DNA from: Xanthostigma xanthostigma | Lineage: Eukaryota > Arthropoda > Insecta > Raphidioptera > Raphidiidae | Assembly (NCBI GenBank): GCA_963575645.1 | Contig: OY754465.1 | Coordinates: forward strand, 46,898,401 to 46,962,400 | Direction: 5' to 3' | DNA: 64,000 nt | In this document: one piece after another, positions 1-10,222 of the stretch | Layout of the letters: the number at the start of each line of letters is the position of its first letter | How positions within the stretch are numbered: position 1 is the stretch's first letter | Notes under the pieces: generated by a model | Database searches by the model: none | Told to the model about the DNA's origin: nothing | The model's input: only the letters and a program-made list of their open reading frames with translations | Position numbers and translations under genes: made by a program

Positions 1-139
1 GCCATTTAAATCCAAATAAAGTTCGACAAAAACGTTCGAACGGACACAACATTCATCTCGGTAAACGGAAATGAACGTGCGTACTCATTCTCCCCTATTC
101 GCTTTTTTGCACCCGGGAGACACCAGGTTGGACCGCTAG
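1..139 (+). mobile_element. Helitron, 3' terminal part (cut by window edge)
   Basis: This stretch matches, in the opposite orientation, the 3' half of the small Helitron at 42313-42933: both share the 'acattcatctcggtaaac' block, a spacer, then a CACCCGGG-type hairpin and a CTAG end. Here the hairpin is at about 112-130 and CTAG at 136-139. Helitrons (rolling-circle transposons) end in a short hairpin followed by CTRR. The 5' part lies outside the window. The base after CTAG is G rather than the usual host T, so the end may be eroded. Confidence 0.7.
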
Positions 140-324
140 GTATTGATAAGCGACAGAGTGAACACGGCCACCGATTGCGCCTGGTTGGTGGCTTTAAACA
201 TTTTTTTACAAGTTTGTAGTTCTATTTTTGCCTACTAAATAAAATCGCAAAATCGTTACTAAAGATGCTTAGAACCAGTCCATAATAGCCGTCGCGGGAC
301 GCCTGGCAGTTGTGAAACTTAAAT

Positions 325-612
325 TTATACGAAATTCTAGTAACTAAAGTTCGCCCTGTCATGTAACTTACCAATATATTATAACAACGCACAGTAATTA
401 TTATTTACCCACGCTAAACTAAATAAACATACAAAGAAGTTATATTTTATAATGCATCGCATACACATTACACACAGCAATCATTACGCGCTGTCATCTA
501 ACGAAATACTAGTAACTAAAAAACGTTACGACGTATCATCACAATGTCGCGCCATCACAGCGTCGTGCCAAATGCACGTTTTTACTCTCATCCAAACGCG
601 CTATCAAAACAA
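325..612 (+). repeat. Dispersed repeat family, copy 1
   Basis: Shares blocks with 57290-57560, notably 'cgcgctgtcatctaa' followed by a run ending 'agtaactaaa', and the later 'tgtcgcgcca' and 'gcacg(g)tttttac' blocks. A third fragment of the same word, inverted, lies near 11140-11165. No coding potential is evident. The 72-codon open frame at 452-670 falls inside this repeat and I do not regard it as a gene. Confidence 0.6.
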
Positions 613-849
613 TTACCAAAAATCTCGAATGGGGAGCAAATATCAACAAAATATATTAATCCCATGTTAAATTCCTATGTTCCAAGTTCAGTGGAACATC
701 CTGTAGATAAATAGTGTACAAATAGTCAGAGATATATACATGCTGTTCAATTTCCGAATCCTCAAAGCGTATAATATAACGATCTATAAACTTGTATGTG
801 TTATACAACGGATTATGTGTTTTTGTTGTCACTGATCCGTTCTCTTACA

Positions 850-903
850 TCTTCCCCGCGCCCCGACGCCGCCGACTTCAGCCGCCGCCGCCACCGACGT
901 CTA
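850..903. other. Short GC-rich CCG-repeat island
   Basis: A roughly 50-bp patch made mainly of CCG/GCC triplets (gccgccgac, gccgccgccgccacc) in otherwise AT-rich DNA. It could be a degenerate trinucleotide repeat, a 5' UTR piece or a small CpG-rich promoter. No reliable start codon, splice pair or TATA box accompanies it. Confidence 0.5.
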
Positions 904-1525
904 GTAGCATGTACAAGTGTACAAGGATATGGATTCAATAACATTGTACTCTACTAATGGAACACTAATTTGCATAACAAACTTTACTTGCTAACACCAG
1001 GGATGAGATGACTTCTCCCAAAAGACCAAAACATTTGCCTGGAACCAAAGGAGATTGTTACGTAAATGCTACTAAACTATACAGTTACGGTGCTCTGATA
1101 GTCAGTGTTGTTCTGTGAGACCAATTTCTTGAGCACTTTCGAATAGAACTAAGTATCGACGAGTGTGAACCTGAAATTATAGACGTTAATTGAAAATTTG
1201 ACTGTCTATAAAATTGATCCTTAGAAATTTTTATACAATTAATTAAAAAAGGTTACAAAATTTTAAAGTTAAAAAAATCATTACGTTTTAATTTTCAAAA
1301 ATAAATTATTATTTATTTTTAACTTCTATACTTTTAAAGACAGTTATAGATCGCAGTAAATCAAATTTTTGAGAACATGACAAAAAGGAAAAAAAATGTT
1401 GACGCCGTCTGGTGAGGTATTTTTCATTTCTGAGTTGTGACTCATGAAAATAATAATTTTATGCAGCGTATGGCATTATTGTTATTGTTATTGAGTTTTG
1501 GGGGGTGGCTAAATAGGGGTAAATT
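904..1525. other. AT-rich stretch without recognised feature
   Basis: I see no open frame of interest, no RNA gene and no terminal inverted repeats. A short (TTATTG)n-like run lies near 1475-1495. Confidence 0.5.
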
Positions 1526-1529
1526 TAAT

Positions 1530-2045
1530 CGAAATCGGATGGCATTGATACACACTATTATTTGTACTTAGGACAGTATAAATTTCGAATGCCATCCGAT
1601 TTGAACAATTTTTAGTGTTTTTTTTTTACTTATTGTTGTAAAAATCGAAAAAAGGGTTTTTCGGCGACTTTGAGGGGTTGTTTCTCCGAAACTGCCCATC
1701 AGGATCGGATGGCAATATTTCCCAACGTTTGGTGGTGTCAATAAGTATGCTCAGTAATTTTGAAGCGGTTGCCTTTTCAGTTTTTTTTATTTTTTTTTTT
1801 ATTCGGTAGTGCAAAAACGGCCCGCGTGTTTCGGCTGGCAAAAAAAAATTATTATATAATTAGGGTATTTCCTTCAATGCAACCGCATTTTTATCCGGTT
1901 GCCTTTTCAAAAATTTTTCGATTTTGCCCCACCCCCATATCACCGCCCCTGTCTATTTGGGGTCACTTTGGCCGCAACCAGGGGGCTCTGTACCACTCAA
2001 AGGCCCAGATTACCACTCGCCATCCGGTTGCCTCTCCGACACCGG
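1530..2045. repeat. Repeat with recurrent CGGATGGCA motif
   Basis: The word ATCGGATGGCAT and its reverse complement recur at about 1537, 1588, 1702 and 2021, and a related CCGGTTGCCTTTT word at about 1766 and 1898. The first two form a 13-bp perfect inverted pair with a loop of about 45 nt. This spacing suggests a degraded transposon with subterminal motif repeats. Open frames across it (1626-2234) are not supported as genes. Confidence 0.45.
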
Positions 2046-2313
2046 ATTGACGTGCCATTGCTTTGAGTATGGGCATAAAATAACAAATTTAAGTTTCGTT
2101 GCCTCAAATAATAAAAATTCAGCTTTCAGTATCTTTGGATTTGTAAGTTTTTCTTCAGAGTCTTCAAGAAACTTATGAATTGATTTTTCCGTGAATTTCT
2201 TTAAAAAAGCATTACTTTTCGATTTGCTCTTCATCAGAATCGGTTATAATTCGAATTCTTTTAAACCGGTTTTCTTAATTTAAAAACCGGTTTTTGAAGT
2301 CAGTTAAAATAAA

Positions 2314-2769
2314 TACAGTAGAATCCGAATAGTACGACTCCGTTTATAACGGCCAACCGCTTTTAACGACGTAAATGCAACCTCAAGTTTGATTTTCATA
2401 AAACATACTGCGAAAGTATATCCGTTTAGTACCACTCCGGTTAAAGCGATCAACCGCTTTCAGCGACTTAATTTATTAAAAGTTGTTCGGTTAGAACGAC
2501 GCACATCTCAAAATGATTCATAATTTCAAGGGCAAATACTTGCATTATCTCGATGCACCCACTCCCTTCCTTCCCAGATGCACGCTGTTTTATTCCCGAG
2601 TAAATTCCATAGTATTTTTTCCCCTTTTGATGAATCACTAACTTCGTGTCAACGCACGTCAAAATGAGATATTATTATATAAAATTTTATGCCGTTTTGT
2701 GCGTCGTCCGGTTAGTACGGCGTAATATAGTCGGTCCCTTAACAGTCGCTTTATCCGGATTCTACTGTA
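2314..2769. mobile_element. pogo/Tigger-like MITE
   Basis: A 452-bp non-autonomous element lies at 2316-2767, bounded by TA at 2314-2315 and 2768-2769. Its ends are inverted: CAGTAGAATCCG at the left and CGGATTCTACTG at the right. Motifs resembling 'ccgcttt...gcgac' and 'ggttagtacg' repeat inside each end. TA target duplication and a CAGT start are typical of the pogo/Tigger branch of Tc1/mariner. No transposase frame remains; the 64-codon frame at 2468-2662 has no recognisable motif. Confidence 0.75.
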
Positions 2770-3208
2770 CCTGAATCGATTAAAAAAATATTATATGGTA
2801 TTAACATATACTCAATACTCCTATATTGCTAGTGGGGTCTGGATAAGGATGACGATCCAACGATGCAAAATACATACGTGTGTCTCCGTCATTTATAGAC
2901 CTCAAATGCTCTGCGCATGTTTGAGAATGGAGCATGCACTGGCCCACTTCGCCACTACGATCGCAACGCTTACGCTCGACGGATCGAGTATAAATAAGTG
3001 AGATAGAAGTATTTAGTTGCTATCTCTCTTAGTGGGAAACACTTCCACTTACGGTAACTAGCAGAGTTAAGTATATGGGTATCAACCAATAAACATTCTG
3101 AACAAAATCGAAATTTTTCAAATCAGTTAATCTCTCAAAAAATTATGGCTGCGCAAACACACATGACGAATTGATGACAGACTTTTTGAGTCAGTTAAAA
3201 AATACGAA
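2770..3208 (+). other. Unassigned stretch with a TATA-like box
   Basis: Mostly featureless. A moderately GC-rich block (2850-2985) is followed by 'gagtataaataag' near 2986-2998, a good match to a TATA box, with a T-rich start region about 30 bases downstream. It could be a cryptic promoter or an LTR remnant. Nothing downstream looks like a gene, so this is weak. Confidence 0.25.
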
Positions 3209-3209
3209 T

Positions 3210-3510
3210 TACAGTGAAACCTGAGTGTGTGAGAACTGAACTGGGTAAGCGAGAAAACTCCCTAAGTGAGAGTGATTGCCAGATACCGTCTTTGTAACCC
3301 TCTAAAACCTTTATAAGTGAAAGACTATTACTTGCCTGTACCTCTATAAGCGATAATCGAATGTATTACCTAATAGTTCCACGAAATTTAAAAATGAGTC
3401 ATAAATAGTTGAACTAAGTAACGTTGTTTTTTTATAGTTTTTATAGACCTCTATAAGTGAGAAAGGTCACTCCTGTAAGTTAGAAACTCGGGTTAGTGAA
3501 AAATTTCCAA
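3210..3510. mobile_element. Degenerate pogo/Tigger-like MITE
   Basis: Begins 'acagtgaaacctgagtg' and contains repeated 'ctctataagtga' and 'aagcgagaaa' motifs, as insect Tigger-type elements do near their ends. The right end ('aactcgggttagtg', about 3486-3500) is an eroded inverse of the left end. No target duplication can be read and no coding frame survives. Confidence 0.5.
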
Positions 3511-4012
3511 AATCGAAAAAGAGATCGCGGTCCCTTGAACTCTTGCTTATCTTGGGTTCGACTTTAATTACTTTTTTTTCAAATATTACCAAATACTTCT
3601 CATCCTTGTTGAAACTAGATATATACATTCAAATAAAACTAACCTTCACATACATACATATATATCTAAAATGTGATGCTTTTGCCCGCCTTTACTCGAT
3701 AACCTATTAAACAATTAGTGGGCCTACTGTAATTACTCCTCTCGCACATCTCGTTAGTCAATAACGTTGTTACACAAAAACGCAAACGTGACTAACTGCC
3801 TCACCACTCACCAATAGAAGTTCACCAGTAGCTTACCGGACCGTGGCTACTCTCTCTATGTATGCTATCCGATTCTCCACTACAGTGAATTCTACAGCAG
3901 TGAACGCCTATTCATATTTCGGGTAAAAAACGCTAACTGATTAAATAAGACACTAAACTCATAACTTATAGGAAACTAATCTTAACTTTGTGGAAGAAAG
4001 GTCCCCGCACAA
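3511..4012. other. No recognised feature
   Basis: AT-rich DNA with a short CATA microsatellite near 3648-3664. No supported coding region or RNA gene. Confidence 0.5.
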
Positions 4013-4502
4013 ACCTTATGGAATTTGGTTCACGGTTAAATTGATTGAAAATGGTTTTATTTTATAGTTTGAAGGTCACTAAGAAAAAGTGTCCATGAGC
4101 GCATAGCCTAAATACCAATAGATTTTTAGCTACAGATATGTTTAGCGAGATTTTAGATGTAGGGATATCCATTGAATTTACAATCTTAAAAAATCATAAG
4201 CTCTAGAAATATTTCTTCAAGTGCGCTGAATCCGAATATGACGTTATTATTTTATAGAGGGTTACACAATCTAACATTTTTTATTTCTGAAAAAAAGCAC
4301 AAAAGTTAAACATGGAGCATGTTTGTGAATTCAGTGGATATCCCTATATCTAAAATCTCGCTAAACATACCTGTAGCTAAAAATCTATTGGTTTTTCGGC
4401 TATGCGCCTATGATGGACACTTTTTTTAGTGACCTTTAAATTATAAAATAAAACCATTTTCTATCAATTTAACCGTGACCCAAATCCCATAAGGTTTGTG
4501 GT
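4013..4502. mobile_element. Fold-back element, family FB-A copy 1
   Basis: A 490-bp inverted repeat. The left arm (about 4013-4190) starts 'cacaaaccttatgg' and is mirrored by the right arm (about 4325-4502), which ends 'cataaggtttgtgg'. Arms carry diagnostic words such as 'gcgcatagcctaa' and 'atttttagctacagat'. The central 130 bp are not inverted. A second copy lies at 35446-35952. There is no coding capacity; the transposase source is unknown. Confidence 0.85.
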
Positions 4503-4514
4503 TATCTTATTTGC

Positions 4515-4808
4515 GCCTTAGAAAATTGCCTACAAAAATATAGTTATTACTTTTTTCCGTAAGAGTAAAATTACTAATTATAAGAATGCTCGTTCTCTCA
4601 CCTTGCATTCATTCAATCGCTTAGTAAACCATTCCAGTTCACGTTATGTAGTATAATGAATTGTATTCGTTCGTATAACCGCATCAAACGAATCGAAATG
4701 ACAAGAATATAAATGTTACAACTTTTTAAATCAAATTTTATCGAAAACCGTTAGTTTTCCGAAAAAAAGTAATAGGTACTATGCTTTTTGTAGACGATTT
4801 TCTAAGCT
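4515..4808. mobile_element. Small terminal-inverted-repeat element
   Basis: Inverted arms of about 45 bp: left 'cttagaaaattgcctacaaa' onward, right ending 'tgtagacgattttctaag'. The element starts only about 13 bp after the preceding fold-back, so the two may be neighbours by chance or one composite. The interior is not coding. Confidence 0.65.
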
Positions 4809-5695
4809 ACAAATTTAATCAACACTATTTTTCATAAAAGGTAACCAAACTTTTTCGAAAAACCGTTCTTTGTGACATTTTATCCCGCGTAACATTTTTA
4901 GCGGCACATGTGTCGGCGGGGACTTTTGGTATATTGTTTAGGACCACGAAAGGAAGGTTCATGCAAAAATCTAGTTTTCCTCTAATTTTTCTACACTGAA
5001 ATGTCTCTATTCCCTGTATTATTGGATCGCTCATATAAAAGTTGATATTGTTCAAAGATTCGTTCACGTTAATAATGGAAAATGGCGAGCATCGCTGGAT
5101 AAAAAGTACCCTCTACTAATTGGAGTTTAGATAGTGGTGAACATTTATTCAACGAACTAGTTATATTACTGTTTTTAGAATTTCAAACCGATTTTAAAAA
5201 AAGGTAATATTTGTGAACCGATTATGACGAATCTTTGTATATTTAATAGGGCATACCTTTAGGGCGGTATTAAAATCGCTTCAGCAGCTTAGTAATAAAG
5301 CAATTAAGGATGAAAGCAGCTAATAACGTGCAAACTACGTATATTGCAAATAATACAGTTTTGATGACGATGCCAATTTCGTAGAAGTTGTAGTAATTAA
5401 ATTAGCGCCAAAACATAATCTTTTAACGCTTTCATTTTTTTAAAGTTTTTTTAGAATGGTTTATTTCGTTGGTACCTTACTGTACATATTGATCATTTTA
5501 AGCGAATGTCGGTGCATAGGTAGTTTTTTTTTCAGAACGATAACAGCGTTTTAACAGTTTTAGAGAAAATGGAAACGTACTGACTTTTTTATATGAATTA
5601 AAAGTGTTTTAAAAAAGTCATTTTTTAAATAAATGCAGCAAAATATGTATATTATGTAGATACATGCGATAATATTATTAGTTAAAGGCATATTT
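4809..5695. other. No recognised feature
   Basis: AT-rich DNA. The 80-codon minus-strand frame at 4825-5067 has no recognisable motif or splice context, and I do not call it a gene. Confidence 0.5.
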
Positions 5696-5704
5696 AAACT
5701 AAAT

Positions 5705-6227
5705 ATGGATAAACACGTTGAGTATGTTTGTCGGAAACTAACCTACTGTTTCTCCTGTATTCGAAGTCTAAAAGAAACATGTGACCAGAAATCACTACTA
5801 AATGTCTACTATGCATTTGCCTATTCAAATTTAAGTTATAATGTGGTTGTTTGGGGCGGTAGTATTCACTGCAATAGACTCTTCATCTCGCAGAAACGGA
5901 TTATTCGTCTTATTTTTAACATCGGTCGTCGGGAGTCATGCCGTTCACTTTTTATTAATAACAAGCTGTTTTATTTATGAAGTCTGTAAATTTGTCAAGC
6001 AAAACATAGCCGATTTTCAAAAGATAACAGATATTCACTATCATAACACCCGGCAAAAAAATTCATTATATATTGATAATTACCGCCTTTCTTTGTACAA
6101 TAGGAGGCCGCTATGTACCTGTACAAAATTATACAATAAGTTGCCTATAGAAATAAAAAATATTAACAATTATTATGACAAATTCAGACAGTCTCTTAAA
6201 AAATTTTTAATTGAAAAATGTTTTTAG
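5705..6227 (+). pseudogene. LINE reverse transcriptase C-terminus, frameshifted
   Basis: This is the C-terminal tail of a non-LTR retrotransposon ORF2 (jockey/CR1-like group). The first frame (5705-5980) reads DKHVEYVCRKL, then IRSLKETC, LSYNVVVWGG and QKRIIRLIF, matching the thumb-side region after the RT core. The second frame (to 6227) continues with YEVCKFVKQN, HYHNTRQKN, KLYNKLPIEIKN and KFRQSLKKFLIEKC, the conserved family end. The switch lies near 5968-5980, so the copy carries a frameshift or small deletion and is dead. RT catalytic motifs and endonuclease are missing (5' truncation near 5695). The tail of the element follows to 6341. Confidence 0.85.
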
Positions 6228-6341
6228 AAAATGAATGACTTTTTAAACTAACTGTGTTATACCTATATATTGTACTGACGTATTCTAAGCTGTTTCCAGT
6301 ATTATAGAATAAAAATATCTATCTATCTATCTATCTATGGA
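6228..6341 (+). mobile_element. LINE 3' UTR with (ATCT)n tail
   Basis: Short 3' UTR after the LINE stop codon, with 'gaataaaaat' just before an (ATCT) microsatellite at about 6317-6340. Many CR1/jockey-type LINEs end in such short repeats rather than poly(A). It marks the 3' boundary of the 5'-truncated insertion that starts near 5696. Confidence 0.75.
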
Positions 6342-7277
6342 TTTTTTTACATGCACTTAATTTTGACATTATTGAGGTTATAGCATAGTAAATCTAAAAT
6401 ATGATAACGCCAAGCCCGATAACAATTTGGGGGCAGGTGTCATTAAATACCCGGTAGGTGTGTTAAATTTTTACGTACAGGAAATGTAATTTTGCGGTAT
6501 TTTAAGCATTGAAGAAACATAATTTCCCCTAATCTACAAAATAAAAATACGCTCAAAAATGAAATGCGTCCTCAGGTGTTGCAAATTTTATCGTCTTAAA
6601 TTACGAGACAAGATATTCTCGTCAAAACGAGACGAAACTGCAACGGTAGACTTATTGTATAAATAAATATTGATAAAGAATCTAGTAAAAATCTGAAAAT
6701 GATTTATCGATGTGAGAGATAGACATAACTAACCGTTGTTAAAAGGAACTAGTCTAAAACTAATAAAGTTTCGTCGAATGTCTATTAAATTATTTCGAAT
6801 TGATTTTGCTGAATGCATCTTCACGTAAATGACGATGGCTTGTGGTGGTTTGTCTGAACCCAGTGGGTAAACATATCCCACATACACTTAATGTGACAAA
6901 AACGAGAAACCTGTGCATTATTATTAATTTTCTAACTTCTAAATATTTTTTTTGCACGACCTACTACATAATAGCTGCTTTTCATGCCTGTATAGAGGCA
7001 GTAAAATGGCCGTTTCCGCACTAGAGTTTAAAGTAAAACAAAAGAAAAGCGAAACGACAATTTCCATAGTAAATGTATGAAAATTCAACGCAGCTTGAAA
7101 TTGAAAGTGAACTTGCTCGAAATTGAACTGTCAAAAATTATATAAAAATCAGCCGTTTTATTGGGGATATGTGCAAAAAATGTATATGTATCTCGTGCGT
7201 GATGATATTATGACTCAGGCGATAGTTAAAACTCGCAGTCGTTCATTGTTAATATAATCTTACGTTCGCTATAATAT
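6342..7277. other. No recognised feature
   Basis: AT-rich DNA with no supported gene. The 60-codon frame at 6842-7024 has no recognisable features. Confidence 0.5.
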
Positions 7278-7505
7278 GTATCCCATCAAAAACATAAATG
7301 TGAAAAAGGGAGCCAAGTTCAATATTCAATACAAAAAGAATTGTAGCAAGTTTAGCAAATTTTCGTGTCTTATATTATGATTTATACCTGAACTTCATGT
7401 TAGATGTGTAAAAACTTGCCAAGTTGCACCTTTTAGATCTCAATTCTTTTTGTATTGAATATTGAATTTGGCTCCCTTTTTCACATTTATATTTTTGATA
7501 GGATA
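7278..7505. repeat. Fold-back repeat, 65-bp arms
   Basis: The left arm (7278-7343) contains 'aaatgtgaaaaagggagcca' and is mirrored by the right arm (about 7440-7505, 'tggctccctttttcacattt'). The loop is about 95 nt. It resembles a small MITE; target duplication is unclear and there is no coding content. Confidence 0.85.
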
Positions 7506-7733
7506 TTATTACTTTTTCTAAAGAAATTATTATTATTTGTCATTCAAAAGTGATTTGTAAAATTAATCTTTTTTCCTGTACCTATATAGTTTTCTTTTTC
7601 AAAAGGCACTAGCGTCGTGCCAAAAAGTGAGGGAATTGTCCTTTATTGATGAATGTTTAGTTGCATCTTGTAAGTAGCATATCTCCAGTAGGTATAAAAT
7701 AAAGAGTGCAAGCAGAATGAGTTAGTACATAGA

Positions 7734-7979
7734 GTGTTTGTCTGGCTAGGCCAGGCCAAAGCAAGTCGTGTGATGACGACGCTGGGACACAGCATTCAAG
7801 GAGGCCATGTGAAGGGTGGCCAAGTCGCGGCTTTGCTGCCTCTGCTCTCTATAGCGGCGGTGGAAATGGGAATGGCGACGGGAGGTTGGCCCCGTCAGCA
7901 CTTATCGGTCTATTCCGACACCCTGGAAATACGTTCACCAGTTCTTACACTCGACTTTAACAATGACCTGACGTTTTAA
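7734..7979 (+). other. GC-rich orphan open frame
   Basis: An 81-codon frame occupies nearly all of a GC-rich island (about 7735-7950) unlike its AT-rich surroundings. The predicted peptide is Gly/Ala rich in the middle (HVKGGQVAALLPLL) with no signal peptide or domain that I recognise. Its start is not an ATG in good context, and no clear splice acceptor precedes it. It could be a fragment of a retroelement, a lost host exon or chance. No function is proposed. Confidence 0.25.
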
Positions 7980-8326
7980 GCACAAATCAGTTTTTCTTAT
8001 ATCGGATATGCAGCAAATGGCGTTTCTTACCAAATATCGATTAATGTTCACAACTTATTGAATATTTGCCCATTTACATTTGTATGCTTAACTTTTTTTA
8101 AACTGGAATATTGGCTTTTTTGTCAACTCGTGGAAAGATAAATATTAACGACACTAAACTATTTTTGACTCATCAAATTATTTGCATAACCTTCGCCATA
8201 TTTGTATATGTATTTGCATCTCTTTCACACTCACGGGTCGGTGAACGTACTTGGGTTCAAAAATATCTATGGATTTTCTCTATGTTTACTTTCCTCCCCC
8301 TATAATAATGCCCTCGTCATTTTTAC

Positions 8327-8515
8327 AAGCTTTTATTTCGTTTCATCTGTCCCGGTGTCTGTCTGTCTGTCTGCGTTGAATTTACAAGTTAAATTTGACC
8401 CACTTCCCGTTATCTGATTGAGCTCAAATTTTGCATACGTATGTAGTTCCGATGACAATACAATATTACAATAGTTCTGATAATAATATAATATAATAAT
8501 AACTAACTGATCGGT
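8327..8515 (+). repeat. Dispersed repeat (GTCT tract family), copy 1
   Basis: Shares an ordered series of blocks with 61504-61664: 'aagcttttattt', 'cctgtcccggtgtctgtctg', 'gacccacttccc', 'gattgagctcaaattttg' and 'gatgacaatacaatat'. It includes a (GTCT)n run at about 8355-8372. The order and composition resemble a LINE 3' UTR, but no reverse-transcriptase sequence is attached. Confidence 0.8.
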
Positions 8516-8592
8516 CCGGTTTCGCCCGGATGCAAATTGCACTTTAAATAAAGCAGACTAAAAACTTAAAAATAAACAAAAAAATTTTTTTT

Positions 8593-8877
8593 AAAACAAG
8601 CTTTTGTTAATTGTTAATAAAAATGAACTAAACGCAGTTGAAAATAATTTTATTCAGATTAGAAATAAGTCGTTTTATACGTACCTATCACAGTCTCAAG
8701 TTTTCAAATAAAAACGCGTTACATTTTTAAAAACAAGACGGTGTAACACGCTTTTATTTGAAAACTTGAGACTGTGATAGGTACGTATAAAACGACTTAT
8801 TTCTAATCTGAATAAAATTATTTTCAACTGCGTTTAGTTCATTTTTATTAACAACTAATAAAAGCTTGTTTTTAAAT
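8593..8877. repeat. Near-perfect 285-bp hairpin
   Basis: The left arm 8593-8722 and right arm 8743-8877 are almost identical when inverted (a handful of differences over about 130 bp) and separated by only about 20 nt. Landmarks are 'gtcgttttatacgtacctat' and its complement. Weaker symmetry extends outward to about 8565-8900. There is no coding frame. The short loop and low divergence suggest a recent inverted duplication or repair-generated palindrome. Confidence 0.95.
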
Positions 8878-9594
8878 ATTTATTTCGTTTATTTTTATCA
8901 TTTTCGTTTCAAATCATCGCCTAAAGAAGTTTCATTAAATAAAATATTGAAGTTACATCTGTGGTCTAAAGGCTTCAATTAAAAAATAGTTCAATCGGTT
9001 GACTAGAGGTCGCTGGCGGATTGTCTAAAGAAATAGGGCTTGTGTTTTAAATATATGGATACCGATGAGCGCTTGTGACACTCATGTCCCAAATTAACAA
9101 AATATCCAAACATTAACTCTTTGGAGTATAAAGTGACATTTATCAATAATTCATCAGATACATAAAATTGGAAGAACGTTAAAATCAACAGACACATTTA
9201 TCTGATTTTTTAAATATTATCACTAGTATGTACAACGGTGTGTTTAAACATTATTTTAAAGTTGTCTCGCTCCAGTGTCGTTCCACCCACTAGTTTTTTC
9301 TCTTACAAACCGTTGCATCGTCGCGTCGGCTTGATTTAAGCTTTTGCAGACACTGAGTGTTGAGTGTTGCCTATAGTCCTTCTGTCGCTACGTTAACATC
9401 GCGTAGTATTGGACATAAAATGTATTTTGTTAAAATTGATAATAGAAATAAAAAATTGGGTATTAAATAATTTATAGGCCCTAAAAAAGCATCTGTTTTT
9501 AGCGATTAATCTTTAGTGGTACGGGGAAGATCGAAAACGAATCTTTATTGTTTTATCAACTTTGATTAAAACGACTGTTTCCGAAGGATGTATA
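8878..9594. other. No recognised feature
   Basis: AT-rich sequence with a slightly GC-richer block at 9265-9400. No gene or RNA is supported. Confidence 0.5.
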
Positions 9595-10222
9595 TACAGT
9601 CTGGTCACTTAAGTGTGCAACATATGGGAAAATTTTTAATTAAATGCACAACCAAAATACAAATATTGCCAAAAGTTGGTGCATGTCCGATAATCATTTT
9701 AGGTGCTCTTAGAATTGTTTAAACTCAAACAGCATACAGGGTGTTTAATATCGTTGCAACGAACATAAAGTTTGTGATTCCATAAAAAATTAAAAATCTA
9801 AGTTAATTTTACAAATATGCCTGAATTTGAACAAAGTTATGCGAAATTGATTTGATTTTGAATAATTTATTAGTGTGTTTTAAGGTATAAGAAAAATTTT
9901 TCAAAAAAATATAATTTTGGTTTTTCAAAAAAAAATGTTTTTTCTTAGAAGGCCGTGTTTTGGTATTTGAGCATAACTTTTAATTCTAAACAACTTTTTC
10001 TTATAACATTTCGCTGAATTTTTTGAAATAAGGGCACTTTACTCTTGTACAATTTTTATATTTTTTGACCCACCCTGTATGCTGTTTGAGTTTCAACAAT
10101 TCTAAGAGCACCTAAAATGATTATCGGACATGCACCAACTTTTGGCAATATTTGTATTTTGGTTGTGCATTTAATTAAAAATTTTCCCATAATATGTTGC
10201 ACACTTAAATGACCACACGGTA
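9595..10222. mobile_element. TA-flanked mariner-like inverted-repeat element
   Basis: A 624-bp element (9597-10220) bounded by TA on both sides, with arms of about 145 bp. Left starts 'cagtctggtcacttaagtgt'; the right end is the inverse of 'ccgtgtggtcatttaagtgt'. Tc1/mariner elements insert at TA and often start CAGT. The interior carries poly(T)/poly(A) runs and 'cagggtg' words but no transposase frame. The 69-codon frame at 10056-10265 is merely the right arm. Confidence 0.8.
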
